Shown: positions 16,148-24,500 of the stretch, in pieces
Layout: the number at the start of each line of letters is the position of its first letter
Numbering within the stretch: position 1 is the first letter of the stretch
Assembly (NCBI GenBank): GCA_028823955.1
Contig: JAPPFE010000008.1
Location: forward strand, 1 to 40,890
Direction of reading: 5' to 3'
Length of the DNA stretch: 40,890 nt
DNA from: Candidatus Dadabacteria bacterium
Lineage (GTDB): Bacteria > Desulfobacterota_D > UBA1144 > Nemesobacterales > Nemesobacteraceae
Program-made: the position numbers and the translations under genes
Notes under the pieces: generated by a model
Database searches by the model: none
The model's input: only the letters and a program-made list of their open reading frames with translations
What the model was told of the DNA's origin: nothing

Positions 16148-17044
16148 ATGAAAATACTTGTTTCAGGATCGACCGGAACCGTGGGAACCCATCTTCTTAA
16201 TTCCATTCCCTCGGATTCCTATGAGGTATGGCGTCTTGTAAGGTCGCAGGTGGAAGGAGAGAATCTGATTTTCTGGAATCCAAAGGAGGGCTCTGTCGAA
16301 GATCCATCTCTGCTTGAGGGTTTTGACGCTGTTGTTCATCTCTCAGGAGAGAATATAGTGTGCAGATGGACTGAAGAGAAAAAGAATTCGATACGGCAGA
16401 GCAGGGTGCACAGTACCCGGTACTTGGTGAGTCTTTTCTCTGCACTTCAACATCCTCCCAAAACCCTTATCTGTGCTTCGGCAATCGGTTACTATGGGGA
16501 CAGGGGGGAAGAAAGACTTACTGAGCGTTCCGTGGCTGGCTCTGGGTTTCTTCCTGATGTTTGCTGCGAATGGGAGAATGAGGCTCAAAGGGCCTCTGAC
16601 CTTGGCGTAAGGGTCATAAACCTGCGCTTAGGCGTCGTACTAAGTCCCGAAGGAGGCATATTGAGTTCTTTGCTGCCTCTTTTTAAAATGGGTCTTGGGG
16701 GAGTTATTGGAAGTGGCGATCAATACCTAAGCTGGATATCGATAGAAGACCTTTCGCGGATAATTATTTATCTGCTGGAGCGGGGAGAAGTAAACGGTCC
16801 CGTTAATGCGGTATCTCCAAATCCGGTGACTAACAGGCAGTTTACCGCCACGCTTGCGTCAGTTCTACGAAGACCCGCATGGTTTTCAACTCCCGCATTT
16901 GCCGTAAGGCTTTTGTTCGGAGAGATGGGCCGCTCCACGATGCTTGCCGGCTGCAAGGTTTTTCCTGAGAAACTTCTTTCCTCCGGTTACGAGTTCTTGC
17001 ACGAAGATCTGGGTTGCGCACTTGAGGATGTTGTTCTGAGATAA
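16148..17044 (+). CDS. TIGR01777-family NAD-dependent epimerase/dehydratase-like protein
   Basis: The 298-residue protein is an atypical short-chain dehydrogenase. It has a Rossmann motif at residues 7-16 (GSTGTVGTHL), AVVHLSGENIV, and ICASAIGYYGDRGEE with the Tyr of the active-site region. Further on are VINLRLGVVLSPEGGILSSL and SWISIEDLSRIIIYLLE. The C-terminal DUF1731-like part has RPAWFSTPAFAVRLLFGEMG. Relatives include YfcH and were once called SulA-like; their substrate is unknown. ATG with AGGAA five bases upstream. The gene ends one base before pdxH. Members often travel with SRPBCC ligand-binding proteins, and one lies nearby on the other strand (19499-19966). Confidence 0.88.
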   Translation: MKILVSGSTGTVGTHLLNSIPSDSYEVWRLVRSQVEGENLIFWNPKEGSVEDPSLLEGFDAVVHLSGENIVCRWTEEKKNSIRQSRVHSTRYLVSLFSALQHPPKTLICASAIGYYGDRGEERLTERSVAGSGFLPDVCCEWENEAQRASDLGVRVINLRLGVVLSPEGGILSSLLPLFKMGLGGVIGSGDQYLSWISIEDLSRIIIYLLERGEVNGPVNAVSPNPVTNRQFTATLASVLRRPAWFSTPAFAVRLLFGEMGRSTMLAGCKVFPEKLLSSGYEFLHEDLGCALEDVVLR

Positions 17045-17045
17045 A

Positions 17046-17690
17046 ATGTCGAAGAAAAATAAGTTCCATTCACGCCAGTACCTGAAATTGAAACTTGAAA
17101 GAAAAGATCTTGACGAAAACCCGTTTGTTCAGTTTGATCTCTGGTATGGCGAGGTTCTTAAAGCGGAAATCGATTTTCCGAACGCTTTTATTCTTTCTAC
17201 GGTAGGAGCGGATGGCGTTCCGTCCTCAAGAGTGGTGCTTCTCAAGGGTTATGACGAAAGGGGTTTTTCCTTCTATTCAAATTCTCTTAGTCGTAAGGGA
17301 CGAGATGTAGCTGAGAATCCGGTCGCTTCGCTTTGCTTCTGGTGGTCTGAATTTGAAAGGCAGGTGAAGATAGACGGCGAAGTCTCACTTCTGCCAGAAC
17401 GGGAAGCCGATGAATATTTTACGTCTAGGCCTCGCCAAAGCCGGATAGGAGCATGTGTTTCGAAGCAGAGCGAGGTTGTTGCAAGCAGGCAACTGCTTGA
17501 GGAGCAATACGACCAGTTCCGGTCTGAACGGAAAGGAAAAAGTATAGCGCGGCCTGAATTCTGGAAAGGATACGTAGTGAGTCCAGTGCGCTTTGAGTTC
17601 TGGCAGGGAAGAAAGAACAGGCTTCACGATCGTTTCAGATATACTCCTTCCCCAGATGGTGGCTGGAGTATAGATAGGCTTTACCCATAG
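17046..17690 (+). CDS. pdxH: Pyridoxamine/pyridoxine 5'-phosphate oxidase
   Basis: This FMN enzyme makes pyridoxal 5'-phosphate from PNP or PMP. The 214-residue protein shows the family in order. These are ENPFVQFDLWYGEVLKA, FILSTVGADGVPSSRVVLLKG, FSFYSNSLSRKGRDVAENP, LCFWWSEFERQVKIDGEV, SRPRQSRIGACVSKQSEV, and the C-terminal signature FEFWQGRKNRLHDRFRYTP. Length is normal. It is one base after the TIGR01777 gene and converges with ubiE/menG 32 bases away. It supplies PLP for neighbours such as alr, though no shared regulation is visible. Confidence 0.96.
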   Translation: MSKKNKFHSRQYLKLKLERKDLDENPFVQFDLWYGEVLKAEIDFPNAFILSTVGADGVPSSRVVLLKGYDERGFSFYSNSLSRKGRDVAENPVASLCFWWSEFERQVKIDGEVSLLPEREADEYFTSRPRQSRIGACVSKQSEVVASRQLLEEQYDQFRSERKGKSIARPEFWKGYVVSPVRFEFWQGRKNRLHDRFRYTPSPDGGWSIDRLYP

Positions 17691-17722
17691 CCCGCGGAAA
17701 GAAGAATCGATAGCCCCTCTGA

Positions 17723-18400
17723 TTATCTGGTTGCGCGATAGAGCGCTACTACTCCCATAGTGAGTTCTGAGTATTGGCAATCCCGAAACCCCGCGTTTTC
17801 AAGATGGCTTATGAAATTCTTTCTTTGAGGAAACGCGGCGGCGGATTCAGCAAGATATCTGTATTCCTTGCCCCTGCCGTAGATGCTTCCGACAAGAGGC
17901 ATCAAGACTCTGAAGTAAAACATGTATATGGGTTTGAAAACAGGGTTTTTCGGAATCGCAAATTCAAGTATGAAGAGTTTTCCGTTTTCCCTTAGGACCC
18001 TTCTCATCTCTCTCAGGGAAAGTTCGTAATCTACTGTGTTTCTTATACCGAATGCTATGGTGACGGAGTTAAACTGCTTCTCCGCAAAGGGGAGATTTTC
18101 AGCCACGGCCGATACAAGTGCTATTTTGCCTCTTAAATCAAGGTCCTTAATTTTCTTTTTTGCTATCCGTAGCATGTTCATGCTGGGATCAATCCCGACC
18201 GTTTTGGTTGCGGGGTATTTTTTTGCGATTTCAATCGCAACTTCTGCCGTTCCGGTTGCTATGTCCAGGTTGTACTCGACGTCGTGCAACTCTTCTGCGA
18301 GCTTCTTTCTCCAGAGTTTGTGAATTCCAAGGCTGAACAGAGTATTTAGCCAGTCGTAGTGACTCGCCACTTCATCGAAAATTTTCCTTGTTTCAGGCAT
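17723..18400 (-). CDS. ubiE: Demethylmenaquinone/2-polyprenyl-benzoquinol C-methyltransferase (UbiE/MenG)
   Basis: This SAM-dependent enzyme performs the C-methylation step of menaquinone or ubiquinone synthesis. The 225-residue protein has the UbiE signature YDWLNTLFSLGIHKLWRK. SAM motif I is NLDIATGTAEVAIEIA (Ala where Gly/Asp are usual), then GIDPSMNML, AENLPF and VTIAFGIRNTVDY. The product could be MenG or UbiE; no other quinone gene is here to decide. I chose the ATG at 18400, which overlaps the metF stop (TGATG). A longer frame upstream overlaps metF and adds nothing conserved. Confidence 0.92.
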   Translation of the reverse strand: MPETRKIFDEVASHYDWLNTLFSLGIHKLWRKKLAEELHDVEYNLDIATGTAEVAIEIAKKYPATKTVGIDPSMNMLRIAKKKIKDLDLRGKIALVSAVAENLPFAEKQFNSVTIAFGIRNTVDYELSLREMRRVLRENGKLFILEFAIPKNPVFKPIYMFYFRVLMPLVGSIYGRGKEYRYLAESAAAFPQRKNFISHLENAGFRDCQYSELTMGVVALYRATR

Positions 18401-19278
18401 CAAACGGATTCCAGAATCCTTTCTATGTGGGAGGTTCTGTTGAGAACATAGAAATGAATTCCAGGTACTTTTTCGGCGATAAGTTCCCTTACCTGGTCTC
18501 TGCACTGTGCGATTCCCACTTCCACCGCCTTGCGGTTATCGTCTCCCGCATCTTCCAGTTTCTTTCTCAGGGCTTCAGGTATCTCCGTTCCGCAAAGAGA
18601 CGATATTCTTATCACCTGTTTCGATGAGAGCACGGGCATGAGGCCGGGGATTACGGGAAGGTCTATTCCTGCTGCCCTTACTCTGTCGACATAATCAAAA
18701 TAGTAACGGTTATCGAAAAAGAGCTGAGTAATTATGATATCGGCTCCGGCATCCACCTTTTTTTTGAGATTGGATATGTCCTCCTCAAAACTTGGGGATT
18801 CGATATGTTTTTCTGGATAACCGGCGACTGCTACGGAAAACCGCTGCGGTTTTTCTTTTTCGTATTTTCTTATGTGTTCCACGAGCTGATTTGCGTGCTG
18901 GAAAGCCCCCTCGGACAGCAGTTTCTCGCCATTTTCCTTCGGAATATCTCCCCTGAGGGCCACTATGTTGCGTATTTTCTCCTGTTCAATCTGCTCGAGC
19001 ATCAGATCTATTTCCTTTTCGGAATATCCTATGCAGGTCAGGTGACAGGCGCTCTCCATCCCTATAACGTTTTTTATGTAGGAAGCAACTTCAGCCGTTC
19101 TTTTCCGCCCCTTTCCCATGGCACCATGTGTTACCGTTATTATGGCGGGTGAAAGTTCGGCGAGTCTCGCAAGAGTATCTTTGAGTTTTTCGAATTCAGG
19201 ATCGTCTTTCGGAGGAAAGACCTCAAAAGATATAAGAGGAGCATCTTTTTTTTTGTTTTTGTATTCAGAAAAATTCAC
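18400..19278 (-). CDS. metF: 5,10-methylenetetrahydrofolate reductase
   Basis: MetF reduces methylene-THF to methyl-THF for methionine synthesis. The 292-residue flavoprotein TIM barrel shows PLISFEVFPPKDD, IITVTHGAMG, ACHLTCIGYSEKEI, NIVALRGDIPKE, VAVAGYPEKH, DAGADIIITQLFFD and LPVIPGLMPVLS. All are diagnostic. Translation starts at a GTG with GAGGAA upstream. The start overlaps the stop of a preceding open frame (GTGA), and the stop overlaps the ubiE/menG start, so the genes form one operon on the minus strand. Confidence 0.96.
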   Translation of the reverse strand: MNFSEYKNKKKDAPLISFEVFPPKDDPEFEKLKDTLARLAELSPAIITVTHGAMGKGRKRTAEVASYIKNVIGMESACHLTCIGYSEKEIDLMLEQIEQEKIRNIVALRGDIPKENGEKLLSEGAFQHANQLVEHIRKYEKEKPQRFSVAVAGYPEKHIESPSFEEDISNLKKKVDAGADIIITQLFFDNRYYFDYVDRVRAAGIDLPVIPGLMPVLSSKQVIRISSLCGTEIPEALRKKLEDAGDDNRKAVEVGIAQCRDQVRELIAEKVPGIHFYVLNRTSHIERILESV

Positions 19279-19467
19279 GGTTTTTCCTCGAGAACCAGAG
19301 TTTGCAAGGTGGTCTTTCTTTCAATTTCCAACGGGTTTTCGAAGTCCAAAAGTGCTGTAATCAAAATAGCCGGGTCAAGCCCACGGACATAATCTACCTC
19401 GTGGAATTCCGTGTCCTCTTACATGTAAATCTAGCTTGCTCAATATACCTTGCGTTATATTACACAT
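19275..19467 (-). pseudogene. Possible disrupted small gene ahead of metF
   Basis: Two open frames together resemble one short protein. The first runs from an ATG at 19467 through CNITQGILSKLDLHVR. The second, in the +1 frame, begins just after a TAA at 19419-19421 and reads 47 codons including YVRGLDPAILITALL and PLEIERKTTLQTLVLEEKP. It stops at a TGA overlapping the metF GTG. The coupling-type overlap and protein-like composition suggest a coding remnant broken by one indel. No family was recognised and there is no good Shine-Dalgarno site, so it could also be chance. Confidence 0.3.
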
Positions 19468-19498
19468 CAAGCTGATACTGTAGCGGGGAAAGTTTAAG

Positions 19499-19966
19499 CT
19501 ATTCCTCTCGATTTCCAAACAATTTTCTAAAGCACGCGCTCCTGTAATTGAATATGGAATCCAGTTTCCTGCTTACCAAAAGCGAATTTGCCAATCTTCC
19601 GATCGGGTCAAACGGTAGGGAGTAGTGAATGAGGTCCCGGACCTGCGTCTGCTCCCCGGCCTGTGCAAAAAAATGCTTGTGGTGCCAGAACTTGTAGGGT
19701 CCGAATCGCTGTTCGTCAACGAAATAGTGCGGTGGGTCGACCTGAGTTATTTCCGTTGTCCAGGTGCTTGTGAAAAAAGGGAAGGGCGTCACGGTGTAAG
19801 TGATTACCATGCCGGGATATATTTTTTCTTCTGCCTCAGACGTTATCCGCAGGTTGAGTCCCGGGGGAGTTATCTTGGGAAGATTGTTCGGGTTGGAGAA
19901 AAAATCCCAAGCTGTTTCAATCAAAACCGGCAGGGATTCTGTTCTCTCGAGCGTATATATCTTCAT
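19499..19966 (-). CDS. SRPBCC (START-like) ligand-binding protein
   Basis: The 155-residue protein has the helix-grip fold pattern of the SRPBCC superfamily. Its N-terminus is IYTLERTESLPVLIETAWDFF, and the hallmark FFSNPNNLPKITPP is followed by GMVITYTVTPFPFFTSTWTTE. Then come VDEQRFGPYKFWHHKH and LIHYSLPFDPIGRLAN. It resembles the COG4276 group, which is often associated with TIGR01777 epimerases; one is encoded 2.5 kb away. The ligand is unknown. The ATG at 19966 overlaps the stop of the MFS gene (ATGA); a longer frame inside that gene lacks conservation. Confidence 0.85.
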   Translation of the reverse strand: MKIYTLERTESLPVLIETAWDFFSNPNNLPKITPPGLNLRITSEAEEKIYPGMVITYTVTPFPFFTSTWTTEITQVDPPHYFVDEQRFGPYKFWHHKHFFAQAGEQTQVRDLIHYSLPFDPIGRLANSLLVSRKLDSIFNYRSACFRKLFGNREE

Positions 19967-21129
19967 TCTTCTTCTGCTTGTTCCAGCGGTGGTCCGGGAA
20001 GCCCGACAAAGTTCCACATTATCAAGAACAAAAGTCCGAATATCAGGGGTAAAGACTGGTGTGTCTCATAGAGTATGCCGGCGGACATTCCCCCCACGCA
20101 GGCTCCCATGAAGTTTGCCAGATTGAAAAAACCGGAGAGCACACCCCTGTTCTCCGAGGAGACTCTTTGCGTAACAAACGCAGGTAGTATGGACTGAAAT
20201 ATGGAGTATCCAAGAAAAAACACCGCGCCCGCGAGGTAGAGTGTGATACTGTCAGATGCTCGGAGCAGATAAATTAAAAAGGCGGCTACTAAAAAGAAAA
20301 GTCCGAACCTAGTTGCCTGTTTCAATTTTTTTCTCGTTTCTGAAATCCTGATGTAGGCGTTAGCCAGAAGCGCACTGGGAGCGAGTATTACCAGGTAGAC
20401 GAACCACAGATCTTGGGGGCCGGTACCGATATTTTTCCAGTCCAGAGGATAGATGAACAAAATAAGGTTAAGGCAGATGGATGTTATGAAGGTTGAGGAA
20501 AGAATTCTTCCCACTTCCGGTTCCCTGAGTTTGAGAAGAATTTCTTTCCTGTCCCTTGTTTTTTTCTTTGGAAGTTCCGGGAACATGAAAAGAGTAACGA
20601 GCACCGCAATTAGTCCCAGGGCTGCTAGGATGAAGAAAAGGCTTTCAAAACCGAATTTCCCTGCGAGTACTGGACCGACTATGAGCGAAATTATAAACGC
20701 CGTTCCGATTATTATTCCAGTCAGCATAAAAGACTGGGCCCTTACCTCGTTTCTTGTGCAGTCCCCGAGAATAGCTATGGCAACTGCGCCTATAGCACCG
20801 CTTCCCTGAATCGCTCTGGTTATTATTAGCTCCCAGATGCTGTCTGCAAAAGCGCAGAGAACGCTTCCAACGCAAAAGATCAGAAGTCCTAACACTATTA
20901 CCGGCTTTCTTCCGAATCTGTCGCTTGCCATGCCGAAAGGTATCTGTAGCAGGCTCTGGGTAAGGGCGTATATTCCAAATGCGACTCCGGCGGACGAGAG
21001 AGTTGCTCCCTCGTAGTTTACGGCGTATATGCTGAAAACGGGAATTATCAGGAATATTCCTAGAAGCCTAAGTGCAATTATTGTTCCTATTACTAGAACG
21101 GAGCGAAGTTCGTATCTGTTCAGTTTCAT
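19963..21129 (-). CDS. Major facilitator superfamily transporter
   Basis: The 388-residue inner-membrane protein has about twelve hydrophobic segments. It carries the MFS loop 2-3 signature in GMASDRFGRKPVIVLG (G-x3-D-R-x-G-R-+). The motif-C-like segment is IIIGTAFIISLIVGPVLAG, and it contains LGLLIFCVGSVLCAFAD and AIQGSGAIGAVAIAILGD. It resembles YajR-type drug/proton antiporters (without the C-terminal YAM domain), but the substrate cannot be inferred. It is the first gene of the minus-strand run MFS-SRPBCC, and a candidate promoter lies at 21198-21225. Confidence 0.88.
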   Translation of the reverse strand: MKLNRYELRSVLVIGTIIALRLLGIFLIIPVFSIYAVNYEGATLSSAGVAFGIYALTQSLLQIPFGMASDRFGRKPVIVLGLLIFCVGSVLCAFADSIWELIITRAIQGSGAIGAVAIAILGDCTRNEVRAQSFMLTGIIIGTAFIISLIVGPVLAGKFGFESLFFILAALGLIAVLVTLFMFPELPKKKTRDRKEILLKLREPEVGRILSSTFITSICLNLILFIYPLDWKNIGTGPQDLWFVYLVILAPSALLANAYIRISETRKKLKQATRFGLFFLVAAFLIYLLRASDSITLYLAGAVFFLGYSIFQSILPAFVTQRVSSENRGVLSGFFNLANFMGACVGGMSAGILYETHQSLPLIFGLLFLIMWNFVGLPGPPLEQAEEE

Positions 21130-21197
21130 GACGTTTTCCCGGGATTTTCCGTTCCGGTTTTGTTTTTAGCAAGGAAGTTTAAAAACCGGTTCAATGA

Positions 21198-21225
21198 AAG
21201 ATAGGGTATTTATCACGTTTGACAA
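21198..21225 (-). promoter_or_regulatory. Putative promoter for the MFS-SRPBCC genes
   Basis: On the minus strand TTGTCA (21225-21220) is followed after 16 bases by TATCTT (21203-21198). Transcription would begin about 60 bases ahead of the MFS ATG. Its -35 overlaps the -35 of the divergent plus-strand promoter. Confidence 0.35.
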
Positions 21226-21249
21226 TGGCAGAACCCTTTAAAATATAAA
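21219..21249 (+). promoter_or_regulatory. Putative promoter ahead of the disrupted gene before alr
   Basis: A perfect TTGACA (21219-21224) is followed after 19 bases by TATAAA (21244-21249). It points at a strong Shine-Dalgarno site (AGGGAGG, 21278-21284) and the ATG at 21293. Confidence 0.4.
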
Positions 21250-21292
21250 AAACCCCGGAACTTAAAAAAAGTTTATTAGGGAGGAACATCTG

Positions 21293-21585
21293 ATGAAACT
21301 GCCGTTTCGGTCTAAGGTGACCGATAACCACCTAGAAGTGCGGGCCCTCGGATATCCACTGCGTACTATAAAGAACAGCGGTCAAGTCCTCTGGCAATTC
21401 TCTGGCACGAGTACGGTCTTTTTGGCTTTTTGTGTGAGATAGGACTGAAACTTGATTCAGGGGCTGGTATAATTTCCATTCTAGCTGACCGGGGAAAATA
21501 CGGAACCGGCAAACAGGTAGTTCGAATGAACTTCCTCCCTCAGCTTTTGGAGAAATTTCCAGGCGATGAGACCTACTTGGGCTGA
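21293..21585 (+). pseudogene. Probable frameshifted small gene upstream of alr
   Basis: An ATG with an excellent Shine-Dalgarno site (AGGGAGG, eight-base spacing) opens a frame beginning KLPFRSKVTDNHLEVRALGYPL that soon loses protein-like character and stops at TAG near 21440. From 21328 the -1 frame is open for 85 codons and looks like protein: TAYYKEQRSSPLAILWHEYG, LFGFLCEIGLKLDSGAG, ISILADRGKYGTG, MNFLPQLLEKFPGDE. It ends at TGA 21583-21585, 20 bases inside alr. The simplest reading is one gene of about 97 codons broken between 21328 and 21360. A sequencing error or -1 frameshifting would also fit. No family was recognised. Confidence 0.45.
21445..21473 (+). promoter_or_regulatory. Putative promoter for alr
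   Basis: CTGAAA (21445-21450) lies 17 bases ahead of a perfect TATAAT (21468-21473) preceded by TGG, an extended -10. It sits inside the disrupted frame and would give an 80-90-base leader before the alr ATG. Confidence 0.5.
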
Positions 21586-22654
21586 AATCAGTCTCGATTC
21601 TTTTAAATCAAATCTTGGCGAAGTAAGAAGAATTGTGGGGGAGAATGTCCGTATTATGGCAATTGTCAAAGCCAATGCTTACGGGCACGGTGCGGTAAGG
21701 TTAAGCGGTGTTGCCCTTAGTAATGGAGCGGATATGTTAGGGGTAGCCACCGTACCGGAGGCGATGGAACTCAGGGAAGCTGGAATAAAAAACAGAATAT
21801 TTCTTCTGGGAGGGATTGATCCCAGCGAAGCCGGTGTAGTGGCGGAGAACACGCTTACTCCGGCGTGCTATTCCATAGATGTGCTCGAAGCTATTTCTCG
21901 AGCCGCTGTTGGGTGTGGAAAAACAGTCGGTTATCACCTGAAAGTCGATACGGGGATGACCAGGCTCGGAGTGGGAGTAGGCGACATAGAATCTTTTTTC
22001 GCCTCAGCCGCCAAACTTCCCGGAGTAATTCTTGAGGGTGTTTTCACGCATCTTGCTTCCTCTGAGATTCATCAAAGCGACTATACGGATTATCAACTCG
22101 GGGTTTTCCGCGAGTGCCTTTTTTTTCTTGACGAACTGGGAATTAAATACCGCTACGCCCATTCCGCAAACAGCGCCTCCATTCAGAGATTTCCGGATTC
22201 TCACATGGATATCGTAAGACCCGGGATAATGCTTTACGGTTCAGGCGACATGGGGGAGGTTGGCCTAAGCCCCGTTATGAAGCTCAAAACAAGGATAGTG
22301 CAACTCAGGGAAGTTCCCCCGGGCACTCCGGTCAGCTACGGAGGAACTTTCGTTACCAGCAGAGAAACACTGGTCGCAACCCTTCCGATTGGGTATGCGG
22401 ATGGCTATCCCAGAGCCCTTTCAAACAAGGCGAAAGTTTCTCTCGGCGGAAGACTCGCTCCGCTTATAGGGTCCGTCTGCATGGATTTCATCATGGTCGA
22501 TGTAACGGACATTCCAGGTATCTGTGTTGGAGACGAAGCGGTGCTTTTCGGAGATGGTCTCGTAAGTGTTGAGGATGTCTCTTCCTGGGCCCAAACCATA
22601 CCCTACGAACTCTTATCACGGATTTCGCCGAGGGTTCCGAGGCGTTACGTATGA
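21566..22654 (+). CDS. alr: Alanine racemase
   Basis: This PLP enzyme makes D-alanine for peptidoglycan. The 362-residue protein has the classic N-terminus RPTWAEISLDSFKSNLGEVR and the PLP-lysine motif AIVKANAYGHGAV. It also has YHLKVDTGMTRLGV, the C-terminal domain with the catalytic tyrosine in PVSYGGTFVT, and LPIGYADGYPR. SVCMDFIMVDVTDIPG is the usual C-terminal motif. The ATG is the family start. Its first 20 bases overlap the end of a preceding open frame. It is followed by dtd, another D-amino-acid gene. Confidence 0.97.
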   Translation: MRPTWAEISLDSFKSNLGEVRRIVGENVRIMAIVKANAYGHGAVRLSGVALSNGADMLGVATVPEAMELREAGIKNRIFLLGGIDPSEAGVVAENTLTPACYSIDVLEAISRAAVGCGKTVGYHLKVDTGMTRLGVGVGDIESFFASAAKLPGVILEGVFTHLASSEIHQSDYTDYQLGVFRECLFFLDELGIKYRYAHSANSASIQRFPDSHMDIVRPGIMLYGSGDMGEVGLSPVMKLKTRIVQLREVPPGTPVSYGGTFVTSRETLVATLPIGYADGYPRALSNKAKVSLGGRLAPLIGSVCMDFIMVDVTDIPGICVGDEAVLFGDGLVSVEDVSSWAQTIPYELLSRISPRVPRRYV

Positions 22655-22689
22655 TTCGTCTCTATTAGTTGGTCTGAAGAAAATCTGCA

Positions 22690-23139
22690 ATGAGAACCGT
22701 TATACAGAGGGTAACCAAAGCATCAGTTAGCGTTGACGGAAATGTAGTCAGCAGCATCGGCCCGGGAATGGTAGTTCTTATCGGAGTTAAGAAAGATGAC
22801 TCGGAAAAAGACATTGCTTATGTTGCGGAGAAGATATCTGGTCTAAGAATATTTGAGGATTCCTCGGGCAAAATGAATCTGAGTATTAAGGATACGGGAG
22901 GAGAAATCCTGGCTATCTCCCAGTTTACCCTCTACGGTGATTGCAGAAAGGGCAGAAGACCTTCTTACACGCGGGCCGCTGGTGGAGATTTTGCAAGGCG
23001 GTGCTACGAACTTTTCATTGCTGAGGTCACGGGGCGCGGAATTCTGGTTAGAACCGGCGTTTTCGGGGCAACAATGGATGTTCATATAGTGAACAACGGT
23101 CCAGTCACGCTTCTTATTGACAGTTCCAAGGATTTCTGA
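22690..23139 (+). CDS. dtd: D-aminoacyl-tRNA deacylase
   Basis: DTD hydrolyses D-aminoacyl-tRNAs (and glycine mischarged on tRNA-Ala), so it keeps D-amino acids out of proteins. The 149-residue protein has MRTVIQRVTKASVSVDG, the catalytic SQFTLYGDCRKGRRPS and the C-terminal NNGPVTLLID (usual form N-x-G-P-V-T). It lies 35 bases after alr. Making D-alanine and policing D-aminoacyl-tRNA side by side is a sensible pairing. Confidence 0.95.
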   Translation: MRTVIQRVTKASVSVDGNVVSSIGPGMVVLIGVKKDDSEKDIAYVAEKISGLRIFEDSSGKMNLSIKDTGGEILAISQFTLYGDCRKGRRPSYTRAAGGDFARRCYELFIAEVTGRGILVRTGVFGATMDVHIVNNGPVTLLIDSSKDF

Positions 23140-23183
23140 GTTCATACTGGTTATTTTGTTGCGGCGGATTATTATTAGGGTAG

Positions 23184-23639
23184 ATGAAGACCGTATGCAA
23201 TCACCCTACCGCTCACAGGGATTATATATTTGAGGAGAAGTACGAAGCGGGTCTGATACTCAAGGGCTCCGAGGTTAAATCCCTTAGAAACGGAAACGCC
23301 AGCGTCAAGGAGAGCTTTGCTCTCATAAGGGAGGGCGAAGCCAGGCTTGTTAACTGCTACATAGCTCCTTATGATGCCGCCAGCGGGCTTAACCATGAAC
23401 CGACGAGGGAGAGAAAGCTTCTGCTGAACTCCCACGAGATAAGAAAGCTGATTGGAAAAACCAGCATTAGAGGTTACACTTTAATTCCTCTAAGGATTTA
23501 TTTTAAAAACGGTATTGCAAAACTCGAACTGGCCCTTGCCAAAGGCAAGAAGACGAGAGATAAAAGAGAGGATATCAAACGTCGCGAGGCCCAAAGGGAT
23601 ATGCAGAAAGCCGTTAGACGATCTTTGAAACGTTCATAA
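23184..23639 (+). CDS. smpB: SsrA-binding protein SmpB
   Basis: SmpB binds tmRNA and brings it to stalled ribosomes for trans-translation. The 151-residue protein has AHRDYIFEEKYEAGLILKGSEV and SVKESFALIREGEARLVNCYI, then KLELALAKGKKTRDKREDIK. Its lysine/arginine-rich tail (RDMQKAVRRSLKRS) is the part that enters the mRNA channel. An AGGG lies three bases before the ATG and a TATTAT 14 bases before it, so the leader would be very short if that is a -10. The tmRNA gene starts ten bases after the stop. Confidence 0.97.
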   Translation: MKTVCNHPTAHRDYIFEEKYEAGLILKGSEVKSLRNGNASVKESFALIREGEARLVNCYIAPYDAASGLNHEPTRERKLLLNSHEIRKLIGKTSIRGYTLIPLRIYFKNGIAKLELALAKGKKTRDKREDIKRREAQRDMQKAVRRSLKRS

Positions 23640-23648
23640 CTTAGACAC

Positions 23649-24000
<352 letters not shown>

Positions 24001-24140
24001 CTTATTTCTATAACTACCTCAAAATAAAGAAATCCTTAGGAAATAAATAAAGATTAAGCCCCTTTATATCCCACACGCAGACAGGGTATATGCCTCTAAA
24101 CTCCGAGGATTTAGCGACTGCTTCTTCGTAATGCGTCGCT

Positions 24141-24500
24141 TTAATCTGCTATTGTAGCTATAGCATCAGAACGAGATTCGAACACCTCTATGATTTTGTC
24201 AAAACCTGCGATCTTGAAGACCTCTTTTACGGAATCAGACAAGGAGCACAATGCGAATCTCGTATTTTTACCTTGGAGTGCTTTTGCAACAATCAGAATC
24301 GAACGCAATCCCGCACTATTGATGTAGGACAGCTTTTCAAGATCCAGAACTACAAAATTGCCAGGGGCAATAATTTCATTGTACAGGTTATCGTGGAATT
24401 GCCGCGCGTTCATGCCGTGAACTTGACCGGCTGCACTTATTACCAAGACCCCTTTGATATGATCGGCCTGCAACCTGACTTGATTGTTTTGAATGACCAT
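24141..24500 (-). CDS. STAS-domain anti-sigma factor antagonist-like protein
   Basis: The 119-residue protein is a single STAS domain: GVLVISAAGQVHGMNARQFHD, VVLDLEKLSYINSAGLRSIL and FALCSLSDSVKEVFKIAGFDK. Ser62 in INSAGLR is at the position phosphorylated in SpoIIAA/RsbV-type proteins. These proteins sequester an anti-sigma kinase or relay signals in similar partner-switching modules. No RsbW-type kinase, PP2C phosphatase or sigma factor is encoded nearby, so the partner must be elsewhere. It stands alone, opposite to its neighbours, in an AT-richer stretch after tmRNA. AGGGA upstream serves as binding site. Confidence 0.88.
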   Translation of the reverse strand: MVIQNNQVRLQADHIKGVLVISAAGQVHGMNARQFHDNLYNEIIAPGNFVVLDLEKLSYINSAGLRSILIVAKALQGKNTRFALCSLSDSVKEVFKIAGFDKIIEVFESRSDAIATIAD

